Below, in pieces: positions 48,501 to 57,132 of a DNA stretch of 64,000 bases; positions within the stretch are counted from its first letter, which is position 1, and every line of letters starts with the position of its first letter. The notes under the pieces are model-generated. The model was not told the origin of the DNA and ran no database searches. It was given only the letters and a program-made list of their open reading frames with translations. The position numbers and the translations under genes are program-made. Source of the stretch: Marinomonas sp. CT5 (lineage in GTDB: Bacteria > Pseudomonadota > Gammaproteobacteria > Pseudomonadales > Marinomonadaceae); contig NZ_CP025572.1 in NCBI RefSeq assembly GCF_018336975.1, forward strand, positions 2,134,284 to 2,198,283. Direction: 5' to 3'.

Positions 48501-48673
48501 TCTGGAGAAATGCCTTCTAATGAGACCGAAACATAAGCCATTGGAATGGTAATGTCTGGGTTGCTTTCTTTTGCAATTTCAATATAAGACACGGTTCCCA
48601 TAATCAGTATGAGAACAAAAAACATCATTACGGTTCGAGAGCGCGCTAAGGCCGCCTCAATTAATGTTTGCAT
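45527..48673 (-). CDS. RND-family efflux pump (inner-membrane transporter)
   Basis: Proton-driven efflux transporter of 1048 residues, full length, with the RND layout of two repeats of membrane helices and large periplasmic loops. It opens with EAALARSRTVMMFFVLILI and has helix 4 MLVDGAIVVTEYADRK. Here the paired acids of AcrB (Asp-Asp) are reduced to Asp-Gly. Helix 10 has GIVVNNNIVLIDTFNGLRKQ. The Asp-Gly form occurs in RND branches other than AcrB/MexB, so the substrate is not predictable. It is the second gene of an operon with its adaptor, 17 bases after it. No outer-membrane channel gene is nearby. Confidence 0.93.
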   Translation of the reverse strand: MQTLIEAALARSRTVMMFFVLILIMGTVSYIEIAKESNPDITIPMAYVSVSLEGISPEDADSLLVHPLEKELKGLEGLKELKSTASEGHASIILEFDSGVDIDQAISDAKDKVDRAKSELPADADEPTVNEINLSTFPVLRVNLSGNVDFASLSRIAKNLQDSIEAVNGVLEAKISGDRDQQAQIIIRPEQLESYNLSLTEVANFVSGNNRLVAAGNLDTGAGRFSLKVPGLLKTKEDILNLPVKADGDQVVLLGDIATGELTFEDPASYARVEGKRSITLAVSKRVGVNIINTIDAVKTVVQQESQQWPEGVEYNLTGDQSTEIETSLNDLFNNVLAATLLVMIVIVWALGIRSAVLVGLAIPGAFLSGILILNIQGYTINMVVLFALILSVGMLVDGAIVVTEYADRKLAEGASKRQAYSEAAKRMAWPITASTATTLAVFMPLLFWPDIVGEFMRFMPITIIATLSSSLVMALIVLPTIGSIIGKKGAYNEKTMHALRTTETGDLTELTGLTGLYGRVLTRLVESPVWVLLFTIVLLISIFASYGKFGKGIEFFPSIEPESANLDIRARGDLSLEEKDSLVRQVEQQVLGTPALKSVVATTYATPGNNSAPDSIGTISMELIDWYKREPATIILDRIRERTKQIPGIEVSAQKEQGGPQSGADIQLQLSSNYSAALNLAADEIIKQLQQRDEIVTVSDDRSLPGIEWRIDIDRAEASRYGVDVNSLGNVVKLVTSGIKLSNFLPDGADDKIDIVLRYPVNQRSLDQLDHLQIPTNHGSIPASNFIHRYAAPKQGVINRTDGKKTIKIDADVKDGLVVDEVIKAIKVKLDAAGIDKSVSYEFRGNTEDQQKSMVFLIKAFGVAFFIMAIILVTQFNNFFQCLLILSAVIFSTMGVFIGLMVKGQPFGIVMSGVGVIALAGIVVNNNIVLIDTFNGLRKQGMMVREAAIRTGVQRLRPVMLTTITTILGLVPMVFQLNIDLVHQSLSIGAPSAQWWTQLSTAIAGGLTFATPLTLILTPCLLVLGYRRKERKQQAELEKAKDETSSD

Positions 48674-48690
48674 ATTGGGCCTCCTTAGTT

Positions 48691-49779
48691 TTAATAGTGT
48701 GCGTCGACTTTATCACCTGCGGAGACAAAACCTTGTCCGACGGTAATAATGTTGACGTTGTCAGGAAGCCCAATTGCCCACACTTGGTCTCGTTCTGATT
48801 TAACAATCTCTACAGGTGTTACTACCACTCTATTATTTATATCAATGGTTTTGATTGCTGTTGCACCAGAGTCGTCTAATGTTAGTAGCGCAGGAGAAAA
48901 AGCATGAGCTTTTTGTTCATCCACAATAAAATCAACAGCCGCCGTTAGTCCAGCAGGGATAGAATTGTTTGGATTATCCACTTCTATTTCGACACGAATA
49001 GTACGGCTTGACTCAATCGCAGTAGAGCTGATGTAAGAAACGACTCCTTGGGCTTCGTAACCAGATTCGAAACGAATATCACCCAATGTTCCCAGTTTAA
49101 CTAACTGAATTTTGTTTTGAGGGATATTAACGCTGACTTTTATTGGGTTTAAAGATACGAGTGTTCCAATAGAGGCGCCTGCAGACAGTATTTGACCTTC
49201 TTGCACATCTAAAGTGTTTAATACACCGGAAAAAGGTGCGGTAAGATTTGCATCTTCTAAATCCACTATCAGCGCTTGCTCTGTTGCTTTAGCTGAGGCA
49301 AGTTCGGTTTCGGCTTGAGCTAATCTCATTTTAGAAGAAAAGTTTCCTGCGCTGAGTTTCTTTATCCCTTCAAGCTCGAGTCGCTTCTGTTTAACCAACA
49401 GACTGGCTTGTTCTATTTGTGCTTTGAGTGCTCGGGTGTCAATCTGTAAAAGCGAAGCTCCCTTTTCGACAAAGCGACCTTTATCAACAGGTAATTTGGT
49501 GATACGCCCTTTGACACTGCTTATAAGTTGTAGGCTTTCATTCGCCAGCGTTTTACCGCTTAAAGGCAGGTGTATTGAAATGGTTTTTGCTGTCAGTGTT
49601 TCAGCTTGAACAGAATAAGCGAGTTTGTTCTCAGCGTTTTGTGAAGAAACCGTATTTTCTTTTGGGGTGGTAGTTTGAGGGCTAACTGTGACGCCATTAC
49701 CTCCTATTAGCATCCAAGTAACTGTTACTGCGGCTAGAGCAACCGCGGTAATAGGGCCGACCTTGCTTTTAAACTCCAT
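48691..49779 (-). CDS. RND efflux periplasmic adaptor (membrane fusion protein)
   Basis: A 362-residue adaptor linking the RND pump to an outer-membrane channel. An N-terminal membrane anchor (ITAVALAAVTVTWMLIGG) is followed by lipoyl-like halves (SVKGRITKLPVDKGRFVEKG and NLTAPFSGVLNTLDVQEGQI) flanking a short helical hairpin. The beta-barrel and membrane-proximal parts follow. The first gene of the pump operon on the minus strand. Confidence 0.93.
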   Translation of the reverse strand: MEFKSKVGPITAVALAAVTVTWMLIGGNGVTVSPQTTTPKENTVSSQNAENKLAYSVQAETLTAKTISIHLPLSGKTLANESLQLISSVKGRITKLPVDKGRFVEKGASLLQIDTRALKAQIEQASLLVKQKRLELEGIKKLSAGNFSSKMRLAQAETELASAKATEQALIVDLEDANLTAPFSGVLNTLDVQEGQILSAGASIGTLVSLNPIKVSVNIPQNKIQLVKLGTLGDIRFESGYEAQGVVSYISSTAIESSRTIRVEIEVDNPNNSIPAGLTAAVDFIVDEQKAHAFSPALLTLDDSGATAIKTIDINNRVVVTPVEIVKSERDQVWAIGLPDNVNIITVGQGFVSAGDKVDAHY

Positions 49780-49996
49780 TAAACACTCCGTTATATAGAA
49801 GGATTCTTTTTATTTAACAATCAGTATATTCGCAAATAATAAGGAAGAAAGAACTTTTGTTTAAACTTTGTAAGGACAATAGCAAACTTTTTGCATGATT
49901 TTATGATTGAAATTGCTAAAAAAATATTTTCTTCGCCGAAATCTGTTTCTTTTTTAATATCTTATCGTGTCTATATGCTGAACCTTGCTGTAGAAG

Positions 49997-50013
49997 GGTG
50001 GTACTATACCGCC
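49997..50013. promoter_or_regulatory. Imperfect palindrome between the pump operon and uup
   Basis: GGTGGTACTATACCGCC has seven-base arms with one mismatch around a 3-base centre. It lies 29 bases before uup and about 220 bases before the divergent adaptor gene. It could be an operator for uup; no regulator is known. Confidence 0.3.
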
Positions 50014-50041
50014 ACAAAATTTTTACATTATATGGATAGAT

Positions 50042-51967
50042 ATGAGTCTATTGTCTTTAGAACAGATCAGTGTTGCTTTTGGGCATAATCCGCTGCTGTC
50101 AAAAATCAGTTTTTCAGCGGAAGCTGGAGAGCGTGTTGCCATTATCGGTCGTAACGGCGCAGGTAAATCGACGCTGTTGAAAGTCATTTCTGGAGAGCAA
50201 GTTGCCGACGAAGGTGTGGTTCGTCTAGAAGGCGGCATGACAATCGGTCAGCTTCCTCAAGAATTACCTGATGCCAATAATAAAACCGTACGTGAAGTCG
50301 TGAGTGAAGGCGCGGGTGAAGCCCACTCATTAATGACTCGTTATTTCAAATTACTAGAAGACTTCGAAAATGATCACTCTAATGAATTAAGTGATATTCA
50401 GAGTGAGTTAGACCGAATTCAAGGGTGGGATCTAGAGCAGCGTGTGAATCATATGATTCAGCGTTTGGCTTTACCTGCTGACAAGCTGATGTCTGAATTA
50501 TCAGGTGGTTGGCGCCGTCGAGTTATTCTTGCGCAAGCACTGATTTCTAACCCAGATGTATTGTTATTAGACGAGCCGACTAACCATTTAGACGTGCCAA
50601 CGATTGAATGGATGGAACAACAGCTTCAGCAGTTCCGTGGTTTGATTTTGTTCATTACCCATGATCGTCGCTTTCTTGAAAAACTGGCCAATCGCATCAT
50701 TGAGCTTGATCGTGGCAACTTGATTTCCTTCAGCGGAAACATTACGGCCTTCCTTGCCTTTAAAGAAAAAATGTTAGAAGAAGAAGAGCGTGCCAACGCC
50801 TTGTTTGATAAACGTTTGGCTGAGGAAGAAGTGTGGATACGTCAGGGCATTAAAGCTCGTCGTACCCGTAATGAAGGTCGAGTTCGTGCCTTGAAAGCGT
50901 TACGTGCAGAACGCTCTGAGCGTATCAATCGCCAAGGCAATGCGAAAATGGCGATCGAAACCAAAGATAAATCTGGCAAGCTGGTGGCTGAGTTCACCCA
51001 AGTTGGTCACTCTTTTGAAGATAAAGTGATTTTGCAACCAATGGATTTTATGGTGAATCGAGGTGACCGCATTGGTCTGATTGGCCCGAACGGTTGTGGT
51101 AAGAGTACCTTCTTGAAAATCTTACTTGGCAAACTTGAACCAGAAACCGGTACGGTCCGTCAAGGAACCAAGCTCGATGTAGCCTATTTCGATCAGCTGC
51201 GTGAGCAACTGGATCCTGAGCAAACCGTTGCTGAAAACGTGGGCGAAGGCAAAGATGTTATCGAAATTAATGGTCAGAACAAACATGTTATTGGCTATCT
51301 TGGAGACTTCCTTTTCCCGCCTGAGCGTGCACGTACTCCAGTTAAAGCCTTGTCGGGTGGTGAGCGAAATCGTGTTTTGTTGGCGAAACTATTTACTCGC
51401 CCAGCCAACCTTTTGATTATGGATGAACCAACCAACGACCTTGATGTAGAAACATTAGAGCTGCTTGAAGAGCTACTGATGAACTACGATGGTACTTTGT
51501 TGTTGGTGAGCCATGACCGTGCTTTCCTAGACAACGTTGTTACCAGTGTGATCGCGTTTGAAGGTGAAGGCCGAGTTAAAGAATACGTTGGTGGCTACCA
51601 AGACTGGATCCGTCAGGGAGGTAAATTCCCAACTGAATCCACTTCCCAAACCGATGATGTGCCTAGCAAAAAAGATAAAGCTGAAACCAAAAAGCCGGAA
51701 GAAACCAATTCAAAAGCAAGTGCCGCTGCTAAGCCTAAAGCCAAATTAAGCTATAAATTACAGCGTGAATTTGATGATATGCCAGCGACTATTGCCAAAT
51801 TAGAAGAAGAGATTGCAGGGTTGCATGAAACAACCAGCGCACCAGAATTCTATACGGGTGATGCGGATAAAGTTCAAAAAACCTTGGCTAAACTGGCGCA
51901 CAAAGAAGAAGAGCTTGAAACAACCATGGAGCGTTGGCTTGAGCTTGAAGAAATGCAAAACGGGTAA
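50042..51967 (+). CDS. uup: ABC-F ATPase Uup
   Basis: A soluble 641-residue ABC-F protein with two ATP-binding domains (Walker A IIGRNGAGKST and LIGPNGCGKST; signatures LSGGWRRR and LSGGERNR; Walker B LLLDEPTNHLD and LIMDEPTNDLD), a linker, and a C-terminal coiled coil after a Lys/Glu/Ala-rich stretch (about 540-641). That coiled coil is the Uup DNA-binding tail. ABC-F proteins act on ribosomes; Uup also lowers transposon excision. It leads a four-gene operon with 3-base gaps. Confidence 0.95.
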   Translation: MSLLSLEQISVAFGHNPLLSKISFSAEAGERVAIIGRNGAGKSTLLKVISGEQVADEGVVRLEGGMTIGQLPQELPDANNKTVREVVSEGAGEAHSLMTRYFKLLEDFENDHSNELSDIQSELDRIQGWDLEQRVNHMIQRLALPADKLMSELSGGWRRRVILAQALISNPDVLLLDEPTNHLDVPTIEWMEQQLQQFRGLILFITHDRRFLEKLANRIIELDRGNLISFSGNITAFLAFKEKMLEEEERANALFDKRLAEEEVWIRQGIKARRTRNEGRVRALKALRAERSERINRQGNAKMAIETKDKSGKLVAEFTQVGHSFEDKVILQPMDFMVNRGDRIGLIGPNGCGKSTFLKILLGKLEPETGTVRQGTKLDVAYFDQLREQLDPEQTVAENVGEGKDVIEINGQNKHVIGYLGDFLFPPERARTPVKALSGGERNRVLLAKLFTRPANLLIMDEPTNDLDVETLELLEELLMNYDGTLLLVSHDRAFLDNVVTSVIAFEGEGRVKEYVGGYQDWIRQGGKFPTESTSQTDDVPSKKDKAETKKPEETNSKASAAAKPKAKLSYKLQREFDDMPATIAKLEEEIAGLHETTSAPEFYTGDADKVQKTLAKLAHKEEELETTMERWLELEEMQNG

Positions 51968-51970
51968 ATT

Positions 51971-52564
51971 ATGACGAATAAAATCAAACCAGTTTCCTTT
52001 TTACCGCGCTTTTTTGGCGCTTTCGGACAATTATTTAAATACATGTGGAGCGGCGATTATGCCGCTCGCTGTCAAACCATTGGCCAAGGTGAGAAGTTTG
52101 CCTTTGAAGTAGAGCCGAAGGTAATCACAGAAGAAATAGAAGTGATTCGCGAAGTCGAAGTGGCGGCACCTACTCTAGATTCTGTCAATGCAGATGGTGC
52201 TCATCAGTTGTTGCAATTACTTCAGCAAGAGGCTCGCTTCATCGATTTTATTCAAGAAAGCATCGATGATTACAGTGATGCCGATGTTGGTGCGGCTTCT
52301 CGTCAAATTCATGCGGGTTGCTCTAAAGTATTGAAACAGCACTTTACCATCGACGTTGTTAACAGTGCCGCAGAAAATAGTCGCGTAGAAGTGCCATCTG
52401 ATTACGATGCCAAACAGATCAAATTAGAAGGTCGCGTGGAAGGTAATGGACCATACGCTGGTACATTGATTCATCCAGGTTGGAAAATAACTGAAACGCG
52501 ATTACCGAAAGTGTCTAATACTGATAGTCTGACTATTCTAGCGCCCGCTGAAATCGAGGTATAA
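51971..52564 (+). CDS. DUF2760 family protein
   Basis: A 197-residue protein that I assign to DUF2760 from the end part (GPYAGTLIHPGWKITETRLP) and from its place beside Hsp70-like genes. The N-terminal segment SFLPRFFGAFGQLFKYMWSG is amphipathic or membrane-associating. The middle is predicted helical with acidic residues, including LLQLLQQEARFIDFIQESID. No signal peptide. Function unknown. It lies 3 bases after uup and 3 bases before the first Hsp70-like gene, so it is translated with them and is a candidate partner. Confidence 0.8.
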   Translation: MTNKIKPVSFLPRFFGAFGQLFKYMWSGDYAARCQTIGQGEKFAFEVEPKVITEEIEVIREVEVAAPTLDSVNADGAHQLLQLLQQEARFIDFIQESIDDYSDADVGAASRQIHAGCSKVLKQHFTIDVVNSAAENSRVEVPSDYDAKQIKLEGRVEGNGPYAGTLIHPGWKITETRLPKVSNTDSLTILAPAEIEV

Positions 52565-52567
52565 CCT

Positions 52568-54334
52568 ATGAATCAATATTTTATTGGTATCGACTTGGGT
52601 ACCACGCATTCGGCTGTCTATTATTCGCCCTCTAAACTCGCCGACGTAGACGCTAATCAAATAGGTCGAATTCAGCAATTAGCCATTCCGCAGTTCATTG
52701 CAGCGGGGCAAGTAGACGCTCGTCCCTTGTTGCCTTCTTTTGTATATTTTCCTCATAAAACCGAATTTTTAGAAAGTGATTTGCAATTGCCTTGGGGAAA
52801 AGCTACATCGATTGTTGGTCAGCTGGCTCGTGAGCTGGGGGCGAAATCGTCTGGTCGATTGGTGCAAAGTGCCAAAAGCTGGTTGTGTCACTCTCGTGTT
52901 AGCGCAGACGAAGCGGTCTTGCCTGTCGATGCCTTAGAAGAGGTTGACCAGGTATCGCCAGCGCAAGTGACAGAGACGTTATTGGACCATTTAGTAAGCG
53001 CTTGGACAGATCAATTTCCCCATGCGCCGATTGCAGAACAAACCGTTGTTATTACTGTTCCGGCTTCTTTTGATCCTGCCGCTCGGGCGATTACGGAGCA
53101 AGCTGCAGAGAAGGTTGGTCTGCAAGCTCGCCTAATTGAAGAACCATTAGCCGCATTTTATGCTTGGCTGAGTGATCAACAAAATTGGACAGACAGTTTA
53201 GACGTTAATGAACACATTTTAGTGGTCGATGTGGGTGGCGGCACAACGGATTTGTCTTTGATTCAAGCAGTAGAAAATGATGGATCGCTTGGTTTAGAGC
53301 GGGTTGCTGTGGGGCGTCATATATTGCTTGGTGGCGATAATATGGATTTAACCCTGACTTATCATCTGGCTGCTCAGCTCGCACAAAATGGAACCAATCT
53401 GGAACCTTGGCAAATTAGTGGTTTGACCCAAGCCTGCCGTGAAGCAAAAGAACGTTTGTTGTCGAATGCTGATTTGGCGGAAGTGAGCGTTGTTGTGCCA
53501 AGTCGTGGTCGCAACTTGTTTAATAACAGCATCAAGGCCACGTTGACACAAACCGATATTCAGCAGCTTTTGATTGAAGGTTTCTTCCCGCAAGTTCAGT
53601 TAGGTGAGCAGTCTCATAAAACAGCCAGAAGTGGCTTCAGTGCCATTAATCTAGATTATGAAGGTGATCCAGCGATCACTCGTCATATCAGTGAATTTTT
53701 GGCTCAGCACGATGTGAAACCAAGCAAAGTGCTGCTAAACGGTGGTGTTTTTAATGCCAACGTGATTCGCGATACCTTGGAAGCGCGTTTGGCAACCCTG
53801 TTAGGCGGCACGGAATTAACCATGTTAACGCCATCACACCTTGATCATGCTGTGGCTAAAGGCGCTACCTATTACGCGCAGGTTCAAGCCGAAGGCGGAG
53901 TGAAGGTAAAAAGCGGTCTAGCTGCCAATTACTATATTGGTGTGGCAAGTCCTATGCCAGCGATTCCCGGTATGGCTCCTCCGGTCGATGCCATTTGTGT
54001 GGCGCCTTTTGGCTTAGAAGAAGGCTCAGAAGAGCAAATGCTACCCAATGAGTTTTCGCTGGTGGTAGGGGAAAGTGTCACCTTCCGCTTCTTCCAATCT
54101 AAACACGGTGAAGCGCACGGGGTTGGTAAAGTCATTGCGTCTTTTTCGGTCCCTCAGCTTGATGAGTTGAATCCTTTGTCGGTTCGTTTGGATGCGGGTC
54201 ATTACCAAGCGGGTGACATGGTGCGAGTCTATCTTACGGCTCGAGTAACGGAGTTAGGTTTGTTGTTATTGCAAGCTCACGACACTCAATCAGACTTAAG
54301 TTGGACTATTGAGTTTCAAGTTAGGGAGTCATAG
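52568..54334 (+). CDS. Hsp70-family protein (short, divergent)
   Basis: A 588-residue relative of DnaK. The actin-like ATPase domain is intact: FIGIDLGTTHSAVYY at the start, VVDVGGGTTDLSLI near 219-232, GGDNMDL near 257, and VLLNGGVFNANVIRDTLEAR near 388. The C-terminal substrate part is shorter than in DnaK, and the DnaK EEVD-like end is absent. YegD/HscC-like branches share this form. It follows the DUF2760 gene and precedes a second, longer Hsp70-like gene by 3 bases. No DnaJ or GrpE partner is nearby. Confidence 0.88.
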   Translation: MNQYFIGIDLGTTHSAVYYSPSKLADVDANQIGRIQQLAIPQFIAAGQVDARPLLPSFVYFPHKTEFLESDLQLPWGKATSIVGQLARELGAKSSGRLVQSAKSWLCHSRVSADEAVLPVDALEEVDQVSPAQVTETLLDHLVSAWTDQFPHAPIAEQTVVITVPASFDPAARAITEQAAEKVGLQARLIEEPLAAFYAWLSDQQNWTDSLDVNEHILVVDVGGGTTDLSLIQAVENDGSLGLERVAVGRHILLGGDNMDLTLTYHLAAQLAQNGTNLEPWQISGLTQACREAKERLLSNADLAEVSVVVPSRGRNLFNNSIKATLTQTDIQQLLIEGFFPQVQLGEQSHKTARSGFSAINLDYEGDPAITRHISEFLAQHDVKPSKVLLNGGVFNANVIRDTLEARLATLLGGTELTMLTPSHLDHAVAKGATYYAQVQAEGGVKVKSGLAANYYIGVASPMPAIPGMAPPVDAICVAPFGLEEGSEEQMLPNEFSLVVGESVTFRFFQSKHGEAHGVGKVIASFSVPQLDELNPLSVRLDAGHYQAGDMVRVYLTARVTELGLLLLQAHDTQSDLSWTIEFQVRES

Positions 54335-54337
54335 ACA

Positions 54338-57046
54338 ATGGCGCAAGTGGCTTATCGAGTAGGGATTGACTTAGGAACGACCAATTGTGTCGTTTCGTAT
54401 ACTCCAGTATCCGATCATTTGAATGCAAACACACCGACTTTGTTTCCCATTCCACAGGTGATGGCTGATGGCTCTGTACAAGAGTTTGACTATTTGCCCA
54501 GTGCCATTTATCTCTTAGCATCGGATGAAATAGGGAAGATTGATCCTGTTTTGCCGTGGCGTCATCATGATAAAGAACGGATTGTAGGGGTTGGGGCGTT
54601 AGCTCTCGGTCAACGTCGTGCAGGGCAATTGGTGCAAAGTGCAAAAAGTTGGTTGAGTCATCGCCAAGTTGATCGCCGTGCGGCTATTTTGCCTTGGGCA
54701 AGCGAGTTTCCTAAAAAACTTAGCCCACTTGAAGCCAGTACAATTTTGTTATCGCACATTAAGCAGAGTTGGAATCATCGCTTTGCCGATGCGCCACTTG
54801 AGTCTCAGTCCATTGCGTTAACCCTGCCTGCTTCATTTGATGAAGAGGCTCGCGCCTTAACATTAGAAGCGGCAAAACTCGCGGGCTTAAATGATTTATA
54901 TCTGCTAGAAGAGCCACAGGCGGCCTGTTATCACTATATTAGTGATGATGACAAATTGGCGGCGCTGGCGGACAAGAAAATGCTCTTGGTGGTTGATATC
55001 GGTGGTGGTACCAGTGATTTTAGTTTGGTCGCCATTCATTCAACCTCTGAGAATTCGCAGAGTGTGGCTCTTAAACGGGTTGCTGTGGGCGAACATTTAT
55101 TGTTGGGTGGCGACAATCTTGACCAAGCGTTAGCGTTCCAGTTAGACCCCAAACAGATTTCTGCATTATCCGCTAGCCGTTTGGCGGCTTTGGTACAGCA
55201 AACCCGACAAGCGAAAGAGTCCTTATTAGGCGAAAACGCCCCTGACTCGTTAAGTATTACCGTACTTGGTGGTGGTAGCCGGTTAATTGGTGGTTCGCAA
55301 AAATTCGAGGTCTCTAGAGAGACTCTGCTGGACCAAGTGCGCAGCGGTTTTTTTCCTCTGGTGGACGCAAATGAACAGGTTCAAAAGAGTGACTATGCAA
55401 TGCATACACTTGGTTTGCCTTACGAGTCTGATCCGGCTTTCACCCGTCATTTAGCTTCTTTTTTACGACAACATCGAGAGGTGATTGAGGCGGCAACGGG
55501 ATCGTCCATGCCTGATGCCGTGCTGTTTAACGGTGGCTTATTTAATAGTCCTGTGATGAAAGCCCGCTTATTAGAGCTGCTGAACACTTGGTCTACCAAA
55601 CCGATACTTGCGTGTTCCGCAGAGGAGCCGAATGATGCGGTGGCGAAAGGCGCTGTCATGTATCTGAGTGCTTTGGCAGGCGAGAGTACACGTATTGAAA
55701 GTGGTGTGGCTCATAGTCTGTATTTGAAGGTGGGCGAAGATCAATATGTCGGTATTTTGCCTAAAGGAACCTTAAAAGGCGAACGGATTGCCCTAGAGCA
55801 AGAGTTTTTCGTCACCTTAGGTCAGCAGGTACAGTTTCCTTTATATCGTTCTGATGATCATATTGACTGCGTGGTTGGAGCGGTGCGTAATCAAGAAGGA
55901 TTGCAGTACATATCGAACTTGATGACCGAGCTTGATGGCTCTGTTGATGCTGAAGAAACGGCTGTCACCTTGTCGGTGCAAATGACTGAGGTGGGGGTGT
56001 TGCAGGTAGAACTAAATGCCAATAATCAAAAAGATCAATGGCGTTTGGATTTTTCAACACAGGTGACGTCTAAAAATGAATCGGCTTCAGTCGATGAAAC
56101 GGGTTTGTTGCATGCCAATATGGGGCAAGCCGAAGAGCATTTGACGAAGTGTTTCTCCAGTGTTGGTCAAAAACAGAACCCTGATTTAGTCAAATCCCTC
56201 AAGCAAGATTTAGATCAACTCTTGGGGAGTCGTGAGGACTGGAATTTGGCAACTTCCCGCCGTATGGTCGATAAACTTCTCAGCTTAAAATCCGGTCGAA
56301 CCAAAAGTGCTCAGCATGAGCGACAATGGTTGCAGTTGATGGGGTATTGTTTACGCCCTGGTTTTGGCGCCACGGATGATGTGAATCGTGTTCAGCAAGT
56401 CGTGAATGTTACCAAAGTCGGTACACAGTTTGATACCGCTCCGGTTTGGGGGCAATATTGGACATTGTATCGACGTATTGCTGGTGGTTTGTCTGTAGAG
56501 CAACAAACACATTTGTTCAAACAGTTTAGTCAGTATTACTCACCAAGTGGTCAACGTTCTCGAGATAAAATGAAGGCACTGACGACTAAATCCAGTGATG
56601 ATTTGATTCGTCTAGTGGGCGCCTTAGAAAGTCTCTCTAATGAAGATAAACTGACTGCAATAGATTGGTTACTAAAACGTTTACAGAAGTCGTCAGAGCC
56701 AGATACCGCGTGGTGGACAATAGGGCGTATTGCTTCTCGCCATTTGTTATCCGGCCAACAAGAGCAAAGAATCGTGGAAGATAAGCTGTTTCCGATTCTG
56801 GAGATTGCTCTGAGAGAAGACTGGAAAAAGCGCAAACAAGCCGGATTGGCGGCGGTTCTAATGAGCCAAGTGAGTTTAGGTGAATCGGAGAAGCTCGGCG
56901 CGTTTCGCAAAAAAATCGCCAACAAACTTAAAAAAGACAAATGCCCAGCTCAATGGTTGGAGCGTTTAGAAAGTCAGGTTGAGATAAACAGTGATGAACT
57001 GAATGCCTTGGTTGGTGAAAGTTTGCCCATCGGGTTACGTTTATAA
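54338..57046 (+). CDS. Hsp70-family protein with large C-terminal extension
   Basis: A 902-residue relative of DnaK. Its ATPase domain has VGIDLGTTNCVVSY at the start, VVDIGGGTSDFSLVAI near 220-235, GGDNLDQAL near 260 and LFNGGLFNSPVMKARL near 395. From about residue 590 it has an unusual helical C-terminal domain (SREDWNLATSRRMVDKLLSL, WTLYRRIAGGLS, WWTIGRIASRHLLSG) that I think corresponds to DUF3731. The two Hsp70-like proteins resemble each other in the ATPase part (both have the QSAKSWL motif), suggesting old duplication. A hairpin at 57054-57086 follows the stop. Confidence 0.87.
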   Translation: MAQVAYRVGIDLGTTNCVVSYTPVSDHLNANTPTLFPIPQVMADGSVQEFDYLPSAIYLLASDEIGKIDPVLPWRHHDKERIVGVGALALGQRRAGQLVQSAKSWLSHRQVDRRAAILPWASEFPKKLSPLEASTILLSHIKQSWNHRFADAPLESQSIALTLPASFDEEARALTLEAAKLAGLNDLYLLEEPQAACYHYISDDDKLAALADKKMLLVVDIGGGTSDFSLVAIHSTSENSQSVALKRVAVGEHLLLGGDNLDQALAFQLDPKQISALSASRLAALVQQTRQAKESLLGENAPDSLSITVLGGGSRLIGGSQKFEVSRETLLDQVRSGFFPLVDANEQVQKSDYAMHTLGLPYESDPAFTRHLASFLRQHREVIEAATGSSMPDAVLFNGGLFNSPVMKARLLELLNTWSTKPILACSAEEPNDAVAKGAVMYLSALAGESTRIESGVAHSLYLKVGEDQYVGILPKGTLKGERIALEQEFFVTLGQQVQFPLYRSDDHIDCVVGAVRNQEGLQYISNLMTELDGSVDAEETAVTLSVQMTEVGVLQVELNANNQKDQWRLDFSTQVTSKNESASVDETGLLHANMGQAEEHLTKCFSSVGQKQNPDLVKSLKQDLDQLLGSREDWNLATSRRMVDKLLSLKSGRTKSAQHERQWLQLMGYCLRPGFGATDDVNRVQQVVNVTKVGTQFDTAPVWGQYWTLYRRIAGGLSVEQQTHLFKQFSQYYSPSGQRSRDKMKALTTKSSDDLIRLVGALESLSNEDKLTAIDWLLKRLQKSSEPDTAWWTIGRIASRHLLSGQQEQRIVEDKLFPILEIALREDWKKRKQAGLAAVLMSQVSLGESEKLGAFRKKIANKLKKDKCPAQWLERLESQVEINSDELNALVGESLPIGLRL

Positions 57047-57053
57047 GTTGTGT

Positions 57054-57086
57054 GGCAGACTCATCGGAAAACTTGATGAGTTTGCC
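57054..57086. terminator. Possible terminator after the Hsp70 operon
   Basis: GGCAGACTCATC (57054-57065) pairs with GATGAGTTTGCC (57075-57086), 12 bp with one G-T pair, around a 9-base loop. No T run follows, so termination is uncertain. Confidence 0.5.
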
Positions 57087-57132
57087 AATTGGTACGCTTA
57101 ACTTTCTTCCTCTCGTCTGAAGTGGGAAATTA

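Noticed and set aside
49891..50088. 65-residue plus-strand ORF before uup
   Set aside because: It runs into the start of uup in another frame and has no ribosome site.
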